A stretch of 64,000 nt of DNA from Loripinus fragilis. Lineage: Eukaryota > Mollusca > Bivalvia > Lucinida > Lucinidae. Positions 20,851 through 32,111 of the stretch are shown here, piece after piece; within the stretch, counting starts at the first letter, position 1, and every line of letters starts with the position of its first letter. Where the stretch lies: positions 106,178,305-106,242,304 of the forward strand of contig OZ026518.1 in assembly GCA_964019695.1 (NCBI GenBank), written 5' to 3'. Both the position numbers and the translations under genes were made by a program. A model generated the notes under the pieces. It saw only the letters and a list, made by a program, of their open reading frames with translations, did not search any database and was not told the DNA's origin.

Positions 20851-23415
20851 AGTACCGTAGATAGTAGAGTAAATTCTTTCACTGAGTACATGTATGCAAC
20901 AGCGGCACGCGTGTTTGGTAAGGAAACCCAGACAAGCGATAGCCCCCAACCCAATTTATCTCACAACAAATGGTTTGATGCAGAATGCACGAACGCAAAA
21001 AAGGATTTCAAACAAGCCAGAAATGTATTTTTGAGAGAAAAGAATGTAGAAAACAGGCAGCGATTTGTTTCAACGCGAACGAAATACAACCGTATCAAAA
21101 GAAAGGCAAAACAAAAATTTAAATTCCAGGAGGGTAAAAACATCTGCAATTTGGCCAAAAAACAGCCTAAAAAGTTTTGGAAAACCCTGAAGAAAAAATA
21201 TAAACAAAAGCAAAAAAACTCTGAAACGTTGACTGCAGACGACTTGTTGAATCAATTTAAAACAGTATTCGGAAATGACAGAGGCGAAGCCGAGCCCGCC
21301 CATCATGAAGCCCAAACCCATGCTCAAGGACACGCACATAATCAAGAACAAGCACACCCCTATGCGCAAACACAATCTGACACTCAACCCCACACTACAG
21401 CACAAGATTATGCCCAAACTACCCCACCCCAGCATGAACACGGACCCCAACCTACGTTGCATCCAGAACTTGACGCTGAAATCACAGAGGCAGAACTAAG
21501 GGATGCTATCTTTCACCAGAAAAATAACAAAAGCCCAGGCATTGATAACTTGAGTAGTGAATTGTTTAAAATATCATTTGATATTGTTTCCCCATTTTTG
21601 CTTAAATTATACAATAGACTATTCAGCAATGGTGAATACCCACGATGCTGGGGGGAGGGAGTCATTATTCCTATTTTCAAAAGCGGAAATCGAGATGAGG
21701 CCAAAAATTACAGGGGGATAACACTCATTAACATACTTGCAAAAATATACTCACAACTTTTATTAAATAGATTAACAAAATGGTCAGAAAAAGAAAACAA
21801 TTTATCACAAAACCAGTTTGGCTTCCAAAAAGGAAAATCAACTATTGACTGTATTTTTACCCTCCACGCAATTATTTCTAAGACACTTCATGCAGGAGAA
21901 AAACTTTACTGTGTTTTTATAGATTATGAAAAGGCTTTCGATAAGATAGACAGACCTCTTTTATGGCAAAAATTGATAGCAGAAAAAGTAAGTAGTAAAC
22001 TGGTCAAAGCAATCTCTTCAATGTATACGGTAGTTAAGTCTTGTATAAGATATAGATCTTCTCAATCAATGTTCTTCGATTCATTTATTGGGTTAAAGCA
22101 GGGTGATCCGAGCTCTCCTTTAATGTTTATGTTTTTCATAAATGATATTACTCAAAACATCAATGTAGACCTGGATGGTTTATTTTCTATAGATGACTGT
22201 ATATTGTTCATGTTACTTTATGCCGATGATGCTGTGGTATTCTCCAGATCACCAGAAGGACTCCAGTCTATACTTAATGACCTTGATCTGTATTGCAGAA
22301 CGTGGGAATTAAAGATAAATACTTCAAAAACCAAAGCAATGATCTTCGAAAAAGGCCGACACACTAACTATGATTTTTATCTATGCAACGAAAAATTAGA
22401 GAATGTAGTCTTCTTTAAATATTTGGGAATTCATTTTTTCAAAAATGGTAACTGGAACAGAACACAAAAAAGAATAGCAGACCATGCTGCATACGCATTA
22501 CATAATCTCTTTTCTCTTTTTAATCAGTTTGAGTTACCCACTTCAGAAAAATGTAAATTATTTGACACTTTAGTTGGCTCTATTCTTAATTATAGCGCAG
22601 AAGTTTTAGGTTCACATGAAGCAAAAGATATAGAGCTGATCCACACGAAATTTTGTAGATGGGTCCTGCACGTCAAGAGAACCACAAATCTAGCAGGTCT
22701 ATATGGTGAACTTGGAAGGGTACCATTTGTCATAAACAGAAAAATAAGAATGATTAGCTACTGGATTAAGTTATTAAGCCTGGAAGATATTTCGATTCCA
22801 AAAAAGATATATACACTGTTAAAAAATGACGCAGAAAATAACATATCCTATAACGGTTCTAACTGGGCATTCCAGATAAAATCATTATTAGATGAGCTTG
22901 GACTTACTTATATATGGCTACAGCAAACGGAAATGAGAATTCCTTTTTCCCTTATAAAGCAGCGTATCATAGATTCTTTCACACAAAGTTGGTACGGCAC
23001 TATTAATAATTCAAATCGACTGCTTTTGTACTCAAGGTATAAACATGATTTTGAGCAAGAAAAATATCTAGACTTTATCCAAGAAAACAAATTCAGAACA
23101 GCATTAACCAAATTTAGACTATCTTCTCATGACCTGGCCATTGAACGTGGGCGTTATTAAAGCATACCCCGCAATGAAAGGATATGCAAGTATTGCAATC
23201 AAAATATGACAGAAAATGAGTATCACTTCCTTTTGGTGTGTCCACTATATAGGGATTTAAGACATAAATATTTTAAAAAATACTACTGTCCATGGCCAAC
23301 CTTGAACAAATTTGACGACTTGATGTCCAAAAAATCGAAAATAGCTGTCTCTAACTTGTCAAAATTTATATTCTTTGCTATGAAATTAAGAAACTCAATA
23401 ACCTTGAATGATTAG
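20851..23415 (+). pseudogene. LINE reverse transcriptase, 5'-truncated and with a premature stop
   Basis: The open frame runs to a TAA at 23158-23160 and continues in the same frame to 23415. Parts in order: a basic linker (NKWFDAECTNAKKDFKQARN); a His/Gln/Pro/Thr-rich low-complexity stretch at about 21300-21460; then RT motifs NNKSPGIDNLSSELFK, IPIFKSGNRDEAKNYRGITL, NQFGFQKGKSTIDCIF, the catalytic FIDYEKAFDKI, GLKQGDPSSPLMF and YADD (22219-22230). After the stop comes CKYCNQNMTENEYHFLLVC, a C-x2-C-x9-H-x4-C finger typical of the LINE C-terminus. The endonuclease domain is absent. The stop sits between ERGRY and SIPRNER, a junction usually continuous in related elements, so this copy would make a protein without its zinc finger. 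Codons 5' of 20851 belong to the interrupted CR1 copy. Confidence 0.9.
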
Positions 23416-23652
23416 CAGATCAGCTGTATGCAATGTAAATATTCTATATCATGCTGCGCAGGGGTGGTAGAATTCACCAGAATTATACCAACCAGAGTGC
23501 GGTATATATGGAAATCATAGATACAATGCTTGTCCTAAGTGCAGAGTTACCTGGCATAAGTCGACTGGATGGTGCATGGGAATGGATTGCCCAAGCACCA
23601 TTCAAGTCTGCTAGTGCCTATCAAAGCAACATAGTATAGCAATATAAAAGCA

Positions 23653-23718
<66 letters not shown>
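23653..23718. repeat. (TATC)n microsatellite in the LINE 3' region
   Basis: About 16 ATCT units. It is followed by two related segments of about 60 bp (GCTGTATTTGTATAAAATAT) and the second tract. Confidence 0.95.
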
Positions 23719-23844
23719 GTTTTATTAAATACCGGCTATGCTGTATTTGTATAAAATATTAACTATATATATACTTATATCTACTATGCGCTGTATTTGT
23801 ATAAAATATAACATGTACATATCTATATACTAATCTATCTACTA

Positions 23845-23895
<51 letters not shown>

Positions 23896-23938
23896 CATCC
23901 ATCCATCCATCCATCCATCTATCCATCTATCTATCTAT
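23845..23938. repeat. Second (TATC)n/(CATC)n microsatellite
   Basis: ATCT units pass into ATCC units and back to ATCT, still within the inserted LINE. Confidence 0.95.
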
Positions 23939-24082
23939 TGCTCCTTGTTAAATGACACATATGTGTACGTCTTTTTTCATGTTCTCATTGTATGTATATT
24001 TGCCGATGTAGGCTAGAAACATTGTATTATGTTTAATGCTGAATAAAGGTATTTGTATTGTATTTGTATTGTATTGTTTTTT

Positions 24083-24416
24083 CCTTAGTGTAAGGATCCC
24101 AAATAGGGGCCGCATACTCCAGCTGAGGTCGGACAAGGGTGTTATAGGCGGTTTCTCTCACTTTTTGGTTTTTTGATTTAATATTTCTCCGAATGTATCC
24201 CAAAGTTCTATTTGCATTTCCAGTAATTCGGTCAATGTGGAAGTTCCAAGATAGGCCACTGGAGATGTCAACCCCCAAATACTTAGCGCTTGTGACAACT
24301 TCCAGGATCTGACCATGTAAAGTATACACTTTGTTGATTGCTTTCCCGGCCGTTGTCACCCGCACCACCTGGCACTTAGAGGGGTTGAATTCCATGTCCC
24401 ACTGGGACTCCCACAT
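24083..24416 (-). pseudogene. CR1-like LINE, 5' part of the interrupted copy
   Basis: The - strand frame begins WESQWDMEFNPSKCQVVRVT, continues SAKYLGVDISSGLSWNFHI and ends PQLEYAAPIWDPYTKEKT at the insertion point. These are the thumb and connection region after the RT core of CR1/Jockey-type LINEs. The 5' end at about 24416 is truncated. It continues at 20842 downward. Confidence 0.9.
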
Positions 24417-24798
24417 TTAAAGCGGCATAATCTGTAACTTTTGATATTTTCATCTTAAAAATAATGTTTCGATTTTTCAAGAACACAGTTAAAATACTAA
24501 AATTCAGGTATACATTTTACCTTTTTCGTAATAATTAACAAATTATTAGTGCCTAAACAACAGCATTTATGTTAAAAATTAACTGTCTAGAATTATTGGA
24601 GGGACGCAAATAATTACAAACAAGAGAAAATACACCTGTTTTTATAAGATAATTCACTTTTTTATGCAGTTTTCAACTGTAGAAATTAGATTTATTGTGA
24701 CATCATAACTTAAATCTCCTTTTGCAAATGATTTAAAAAGAAAATATTTTTTTTTCGAAAAATGTTCATAGTTACAGAGTATGCAGCTTTAACTATTC

Positions 24799-26405
24799 TA
24801 TTTGTGTTGATAATTACAGGTAAGCCAACCTAATTGTGCCAATTACATTTTTTTGTATAGACAAACATACTAATTATTATACAATTATCGACTATTGAGG
24901 CATTGGACATGATGTGATATCGACCTGAGAGTACCAATATTGACCGAGGCGGAGCCGAGGTCGATATCACATCATGTCCGCCTCGGTCAATATTGGTACT
25001 CTCAGGTCGATATCACATCATGTCCAATGCCTCAATAGTCAACAATTGTTTTATTATATAATTTCTCTAAACAAAAAAAAAAAGCAACAACAACAAACTA
25101 TTGGCTATGGACTAAGTCTTGGACAGTCTTGAATATCTTTTTTACATGATGACTTACTGATTTCATTCAGTTAAAAGAGGAATGAGTGCATACTTTATTT
25201 GTAAATACAACTGCAGACAGAGAGATTAAATGCCGCATAATGTGGCATTTCATCAGGGTCTACACTGTTTGCTAAGACTAAAATTATCTTCAGCGAAAAA
25301 TTGCCATTTTGTTTAGAAATTAAAACCCGTGACCCGTTGAATTATACAATGGACCATTCCAAGTTTATTGCATCAATTCAGAAGGAAGAATTCATTAGTA
25401 TATTTAAGAGTCTTGCTAAACACTATATTCAACAGCAAAGTCTGAATTACATGTATATGTTGAAACACCAAATCTTGTAAATTTCGTGCTGCTGTCACTC
25501 ACTGAATTGTATTTACAGCAAATCATGCAAGTTTCATGCTGAAAGCACGCCTGTTATGGAAAGTTTCTATGAAGTTTATTCTTAGTAACTAATATTGAAT
25601 GGGAAAAACCAGCAGCCCATGTGATATGTAGTTTTATGGACTCGAGTGGATAGGAAACTGGGCCAATCAAAAGATGTCTATGCATAGGTTATATAATAAA
25701 CAATAATATACCTGTGGTCCGAAATTGCATATGCTGATTTGATTATGGGTCGAAATTTATATGGACTGAAATGGTTTTGGGCCTACATGTGACCACGATT
25801 ACAATGTATCCGACTTTTTTCTCATAAAGTGCCTATGATAATTGTTGACCTGTATTTTGGTGATGAAAAATGATTTAAGACAAACATGATGTCTTAAGTG
25901 AAATTTGTGACCACGTAAGCTAGGGGGCAGATAACTTGCTCAGATAACATTACAAATAATGTGTATGGACAATTAAATTAGATTCGGTAATTAAAGATAT
26001 GCCCCAACGTGAGAAAAAGCACTTCGAGCCATTGTGGACAGCAAAGGACAGAACCGGTCTGTGCATTTCCGCGAGACGATCATGTCCTTCGCTGTTAGAC
26101 AGTAAGTTAAAGCAAAGATGATCATGTGAAAAGGAGGTCATTTTGAAATTGAATCCCAACTGCTTAGTCAAACAATTAAAATCTACATGTATATCGCCTT
26201 AACTCACTTTGCGCTCGTATGGTCTTTTTCCCATGTTAGGACCTACATGTAGAAGAGAATAGGGCGATTTTTTTTTCATTTCGGTGAATGTAAATCAAGT
26301 CTTGTTTAGCATACGTGGAAAAATACAAAACCTTGGATATTGAATTAAAGACACATCTTGTTCGCTATTTCCGGATGGCGTTCCTCAGCAGAGCAGGTGA
26401 GTGAT
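24799..26405 (+). repeat. Dispersed repeat, longer copy of 50095-50600
   Basis: GATAATTACAGGTAAGCCAA starts a match to 50103. Further matching blocks are at 25850 (AATTGTTGACCTGTATTTTG) and 26100-26405 (ending TTCCTCAGCAGAGCAGGTGA). This copy holds about 1 kb more, including the palindrome at 24882-25049. No sustained coding sequence is present. Confidence 0.75.
24882..25049. repeat. Fold-back palindrome with a third internal repeat copy
   Basis: Arms from GACTATTGAGGCATTGGACA to the inverse TGTCCAATGCCTCAATAGTC, about 75 bp each. The loop contains a further GAGGTCGATATCACATCATG copy, so alternative hairpins can form. Confidence 0.85.
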
Positions 26406-26488
26406 TTTGGGCAACACACGAGATTTTGGTACCTATCGCATATGCCTAACTCTTTACATACTAGTGTCCTCTGCTGATACGTTTGCAA

Positions 26489-26556
26489 ACAGCTTGGACC
26501 CAGATCAGGCCCGACAAAATGTCGGACCTGATCTGGATCCACACTGTTTGACACTC
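26489..26556. repeat. Dispersed hairpin (CCAGATCAGGCCCGACA family)
   Basis: CCAGATCAGGCCCGACAAAA pairs with TGTCGGACCTGATCTGG. Relatives are at 26960-27015, 44388-44440, 48645-48690, 60700-60750 and, decayed, 46795, 62068 and 63185. Confidence 0.8.
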
Positions 26557-26956
26557 TGATGGTATTCCTGAAAGAATGTTTAGAAAAAGATGAGTATGAA
26601 GAAAAAAACAGCAGACGACAAAAAACATGGAAAATATATATCCGATGTTTCAACGAAAATCTATTCCGCAAACCTCACTCGTCATCATTTTGACACACAC
26701 ACGCACACACACACGCAATTGTAAAAGTCTATAGGGGCCCTAGACCGTGTTTTATTGAAAGCAGGCAAATATAAGGCTTAAGCATGAAACATGCATGTAT
26801 ATGTAGCACCTTCCATTTCAATTCATTGACTCGTTTTGCCTACGAGGTAATTTGTCATGATTTTATCGTCTGTTGATATTTTTTTCAAAATCAGTTTGTT
26901 TCTTGTTGTTACTTTTTCTAAAATGATCTTTCGGGAATATCAGTAGAGTGCGAAGC

Positions 26957-27020
26957 AGCTTGGATCCAGATCATGCCCGACGTTTTATCGGGCCTGATCT
27001 GTGTCCAAATTGTTTGCAAA
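26957..27020. repeat. Dispersed hairpin, same family
   Basis: GATCCAGATCATGCCCGACG and TCGGGCCTGATCTGTGTCC form the arms. The flanking GTTTGCAAAGGTAATCAGCA and AGACGACACTAGTAAGTAAA also recur next to other copies. Confidence 0.75.
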
Positions 27021-27500
27021 GGTAATCAGCAGACGACACTAGTAAGTAAAGAGTTTATGACGACAATTCAAGTTTAGAGAGTTGACGAGAAATAGCGAAT
27101 AAGGGATATACATTAAACTTAAAGAGCATCAAACATTTGCCTGCTAAAGCTATTTCGCTGATAAACTTTGTCAACAGCCGAAGGCAAGTTCAGGTAGAAA
27201 TGTTGCGCATTATCTGGATCCATACTGTTGATAACCTACTTGTATACCTGAAAGACATATTTTTAGGAAACAATGATCTCGAAAGAAAATTCAGCCATTA
27301 TTTAAGGTTCAGACAATACTGTTACTTGAATTGTTTTTTTTTAACACAGGCCATTTCAATGCATCGCCTTTAGATGTACAGTGAAGTTTATGAGTCAGTA
27401 TCAGCAGTGAAGCATAGCTTAATGCACGAAGATTAGGCCAGTTAAGCAATTTTAGCGTGAAGTTGCGATTGTTTTTTTATCAGTTTAAACACGTGTTTTG

Positions 27501-29040
27501 GGTGCTCAAAAGAACCATATCATCGAGACGGTTGTTTTGAGTACACACAACATATTTTTTGGTTGAGAAATAGGAAAAATAATTCTCTGTTACGCACTCT
27601 TATCTGTGGGAATGACGAATTGCCTCCACTGACCTGTATAAGCCATGTTTTATTTATATCGCTAGGTTCACTTAGGGACTAATTCAAAGTAGAGCAGCAA
27701 AAACACACCAAAATTCCATCTAATCCCAGCCTATGCAAAAAATCATATTTATTTGGAAAAAAATAAATTCAATTACGCGGTATATATCTAAATTCATTTC
27801 TCTAATTAATTTTTCAATAAAAATCACCATTTGAGAATAATTAGCAAACAGCGGGGGTCACTTAAGTCCTGAAAACACATTAGGGCATAAAGGATTAATA
27901 TATCAATCTCCTGATAACTCGAGCGCCGATACCTCGAAGCACTTATTTGTCTTTTGTCCAACTAAATTCTATTATTCAATTTGTATTTATATTTTATTAA
28001 AACCTGGTATTATTGATTTAGTTTATAAATGGTTAAGTGATCGATATTTGGTCCAATGTTTTTATCAGCACTGACATGCCAGTGACATTGAGTTCAAGGT
28101 CATAAACTAAATTTTTTCGTGCTTTTGTTTTACGTAATAGCGGTTACTTTCAAACAATATTATTGATATGACTGAGTTTATGTTTGTTATGATTATAGTC
28201 CCATCCCGACCCAAACCAATGACCTTAAAGTCCGCCCATACCAACGGCCTTGAGGTCCGCCCATACAAATGACCTTAAAGTCCGCCCATACCAATGACAT
28301 TGAGGTGCGCCCATACCAATGTTTTTAAAGTCCGCCCAAACCAATGCCCTTGAGGTCTGCCCATACCAATGACCTCAATGTCCTACCATACCAATGACAA
28401 TCAGGTCCGCCCATACCAATGACCTTAAAGATAAGATAACATAACTTAGAATTTCATGTCAAACTTACGTGTTTATTTTTGCTATTATGCTGCTTGTAGC
28501 AGGATGTATCTTTAGTAGTTCGAAGGACCTCGGACAGTCTTCATGAACGATTGCCCATAAAAATGACCAGAGAAAAGTTTCAAAGAAAATGATATTTTTT
28601 CTATGAGAAAGATAGTAGGTTCAATCCTCGACTTATCCACAAAAGCCGTTTCCTCATTGGACAAGTACCTATTGAAAAATATGGGCTGAAAACTCTGTTT
28701 TTGCTATTCAACATATAGAAAATAGAAAACGTTTTACTGAAGTGCTTTCCCCCCCGTGACCAAACTAATCCTTTTGCATACAGTTGTAGTTTTACATTTC
28801 ACACATCATATAAAAACGGCATGATTGGTCACGGGGGGGAACGATGTCAAAATGCTCAAAAACGCTTTATTATAAAACCTTATTAGAAACTTATTTTGTA
28901 AAGACCTGTAGGTAAATGGCATGTATCAGAGCTTTAGTTATGAGTGCTTACAAAGTAATTAATTGTCTAATTTCTCAACCAAAACATATGTTGTGGGTAC
29001 TCAAAAGAACCGTCGCAATGAGACGGTTCTTTTAAGCACC
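27501..29040. mobile_element. Element with hairpin-forming terminal inverted repeats
   Basis: The left end GGTGCTCAAAAGAACC and the right end GGTTCTTTTAAGCACC are inverted over about 75 bp. Each end is itself a hairpin (AGAACC..GACGGTT). The 1.5 kb interior contains the minisatellite at 28197-28437 but no transposase. A solo end is at 10737. Confidence 0.65.
28197..28437. repeat. Minisatellite, about 24 bp unit
   Basis: About ten units of CCCATACCAATGACCTTAAA or CCTTGAGGTCCG type follow each other, with AAAG/GAGG alternation between neighbouring units. Confidence 0.9.
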
Positions 29041-29700
29041 AAATTATAGATAAAATCTGATGTGTAAGAAAAATATTAACGATTTTACGTTCAATATCTG
29101 TGTTTATCTAGACTATGATTTATACAGTATGCAGATATGATACACCTCAGTGCACAAGTCAACTGGATGAACTTGAAACATTACAGGTAATAGTCAAAAG
29201 TCATTGACAGTACACTTCTTTAGATGAAACAATGTAATCTTCTCAACCCGAATTTTATGCAAACGCATCACTTTCGTCTCAATTTTTATGCCGCAAACAT
29301 AATATTTACATGTATTTAGGTGAATACTCGACGAATCTTTGACTTTCTGTGAAATGAAATTTGGTCACAAAGATTACCCCCACCCCCTAAACCCTAAATT
29401 CCTGGCATAGTTATGCAATATTTTCAAAATATTTTTATATTGCTAGGTTCACTAAATGTAAGGGTTTGATTTAAGCACAAAACTATGGTTGTCAGTTATG
29501 CATTATCCTAGCCACAGGCTGTCAAAATTTGGGCAGATTGAATAGGAAACTGTCCGAGGTCCTTTCCATTCGTCAGTATTAGCAGGATAAATTCCATGCT
29601 CAATAATAAAATAATGTTTGTGCTTTAAAAGCCTTCAGATGTTGTCCAACATGTGTTGGCATTTTAACATGTATGATTTAATGTTTATGGGCAGGATAAA

Positions 29701-29900
29701 TTGGGAGCTCAGTGGCTCAGTGATAGAGTGCTTGACTCGAGATCGAGGGGCCGCGGGTTCGAGTCTCACCAGCGTCACTGTGTTGTGTCCTTTAGCATGA
29801 CACATTTATTCTTGCTAAGTACAGGTTCAACCCAAGAAGACCCGTCCCAACAAAACTGAAACTTTGTTGACTGGGACGTAAAGAATCAAATCAAACAAAA
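29701..29900 (+). mobile_element. tRNA-headed SINE with target duplication
   Basis: GCAGGATAA flanks both sides (29691-29699 and 29901-29909). Head: AGTGGCTCAGTGATAGAGTG (A box) and GCGGGTTCGAGTCTCACC (B box). Core: GTGTTGTGTCC and GGTTCAACCCAAGAAGACCC. Tail: TTGACTGGGACGTAAAGAAT followed by CAAATCAAACAAAA. Confidence 0.9.
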
Positions 29901-30029
29901 GCAGGATAACTTTCAGACGCAATTCAGTTGAGTATGACAAAGGTTTAGTATAACAACAAGGCCATCTACATATATATTAGATCCCAAAGGATTTATTATT
30001 AATTTTATACTGCTTTCTTCTTTCAACAG

Positions 30030-31327
30030 ATTTATGTGTCGCCCTGACAGGAGATGTTAAAAGGTATATAAAGTATGGAGTGATATTGGCCTTGATATAC
30101 GGCGTCTACTTCTGGCTTAATGTGACTGTCAATAACTTAAACCTATTTCCAACCTTTGGTATAAGAAGTAATTACCTTCCTGCCTTCACATTTACCACCA
30201 GTGACAGTGAAAGTATGACTGGATCATCAGAGTACAATACATTGAACATGGAAAACTTACCAAAACCCTCTGATGATGATCCCGTTAGTATGAAAAACAT
30301 AGAGCCATCATCAGTGTACGATCCGTTTGCTCTACAGCCGCCAGAAAACGACGAAGATATGAAAACCATCTTATGGTATGACAATATTCACCAGAGTATG
30401 CTGGGGCATTCAACGTGGATAAACTTTTCCTCGTGTGCATTCAAGAACTGTAAATTCAAATACCTTCTTTCTAAAACGGACATAAAACCAACCAAGCCTT
30501 TCAATGCTGATGCAGTGATTATTCAGGGAAGAGCAATAGAAACACTATCTCCCCCGCCAAGGAGAGATCATAATCAAGTCTTTATTCTAGCAGTACGGGA
30601 CTCATTTCCAGCCCTCAGAACTGGAACTATCGGAAACATTGGCCACCTCTGGACGAAGGCATTTAACTGGACGATGACATTTCGCCTTGACTCTGATATT
30701 GTCTACAAATATGCCAACATTATTCAGCGAGAGGGGAATAACAGACTGGACCTACCTGATCAACATTACGACGAAATATTTCAGAAGAAAACAAAAAGCG
30801 CTCTTTGGCTTGTTAGTCACTGCATGACACAAAGTCGACGAGAGGATTATGTGAAAATACTTAGGAATACCTTTCCTGTGGACATTTATGGTGCCTGTGG
30901 CTCAAGTACATGCAAGAAGGGAAAGTACTGCTTCAGTGAAATGGAGGATACATATAAATTCTACTTGGCATTTGAAAACACAATATACACGGATTACGTA
31001 ACTGAGAAGGTGTTTAATTGGTATAACCGCAATATAATTATAGTTGTACGTGGTGGAGCAAACTATTCTAGAATAGTACCAAAAGGTACCGTCATTGATG
31101 CTAGTGATTTTAAATCAGCTACTGCGCTTGGAGAATATCTAAAGAAAGTGGCCGCAGATAAGGAGCTGTATTTATCGTATCTTAGGAAAAAAGATACATA
31201 TTTAAGAACAGGGAAGATGGTTGAAGTTCAGAATGCTTATTGCAGTTTGTGTGAGCGTCTTAATAAACTAGATGAGCATAGAAATTCATATAACAATATA
31301 ATTAATTGGTGGTCAAAGTACCTATAG
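30030..31327 (+). CDS. Alpha-1,3-fucosyltransferase (GT10), copy 2, large exon
   Basis: Close paralogue of the gene at 1590-3040. The exon has the same length (1298 nt from the acceptor TTTCTTCTTTCAACAG to the stop), the same anchor (YGVILALIYGVYFWLNV), the same donor-site motif FENTIYTDYVTEK and VVRGGANYSRIVP, and no frameshift or stop. Differences are scattered substitutions such as HSTWINF for HSTRVNF and SSTCKKGKYCFSEME for LSTCKKGKFCFADMA. It has no in-frame ATG before the anchor, and the 5' homology with copy 1 stops within the intron at about 29980. The first exon candidate of copy 1 is therefore missing, and an in-frame TAG lies at about 29980. Either another first exon is used or the copy is not expressed. 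The intact frame argues that it has been under selection or duplicated recently. Confidence 0.85.
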
Positions 31328-31569
31328 CGTAATACAACGTACTCTTAATCTGTTGTGCCTGTCGCGATAAAACCTTTCTCAGAATGTGTGACCAGGTCCT
31401 GCTGTTATAAAACTTATTTCATGCTCAATTCAACTGTCAGATCATGAAATTGTGAGCTGCACATTAAAACTAAAATGCTGTAAAAAAAACTTTTCTTGCT
31501 TTCAAACTCTCAAATGTTGTATGATCAATAGACCAGGATCTGACAGTAACCTAAAAGCTTATACGAGTC

Positions 31570-31985
31570 ATTTAAGAAATGAATTCAATATTTGGAAAGT
31601 TCATGGAATCATGAATACTTCGGGTCTCCTGCAAAAAACGTGTAGCCCAATGGGCTTCACGTTAGTTTTGCAAGAGACCAGAAGTATTCATGATTCCATG
31701 AACATTCCAAAAATTGAATTAATTGCTTATATTTACATTTTATTATAAATATCTAAATTATGAAAAATGTTTTAAACATTTTTGTATTTATTGTATAATC
31801 GTATTAACGGTTTAGTCGGAGTGTAAAATTGAAAAGCAGAACAGCCAGCTTGAACACAGACAGCCAATGGAGCAAACATGCGGGCAAGTTAGCTTGGCAG
31901 CTGTCATCAAATTTGTGTTATTCATGAGGCTATGAACGGTTGCGAAAATCTAAAGATTCATTAAAGGATTGCTTCGAAAATGTAA
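31570..31985. mobile_element. Insertion in the 3' flank of copy 2, with a long hairpin at 31582-31720
   Basis: This stretch is absent from the matching flank of copy 1. Arms AATTCAATATTTGGAAAGTT.. and ..AACATTCCAAAAATTGAATT span about 65 bp each, with AACGTGTAGCCCAATGGGCT at the tip. It is probably a fold-back transposon; exact ends are not certain. Confidence 0.65.
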
Positions 31986-32111
31986 ATATTTCCTGTTAGA
32001 CAGTCAGTAGTAGTAGCGATGACTGCGCTGGCCGAGTACAGCGACTGCGCTGGTCGAGTACAGCGGTTCTCTACCGTTAAAAATGTGAAACTTGTTCAAC
32101 CTCTTCTTGGC

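Larger units (their letters stand above)
20851..24074 (+). mobile_element. 5'-truncated LINE inserted into a CR1-like LINE
   Basis: The 8 bp target duplication TGTTTTTT is present at 20843-20850 and 24075-24082. The element is 3.2 kb and lacks its 5' end and endonuclease. It carries a reverse transcriptase frame (20851-23415, with one in-frame stop), a 3' region with two long (TATC)n tracts, and ends in TGAATAAAGGTATTTGTATT plus TATTTGTATTG repeats. The clade is not certain. Confidence 0.9.

Noticed and set aside
30080..30082. Start codon for fucosyltransferase copy 2 at GTG 30080
   Set aside because: GTG starts are not expected in an animal gene, and it would cut into the membrane anchor; the exon begins at the splice acceptor at 30030.
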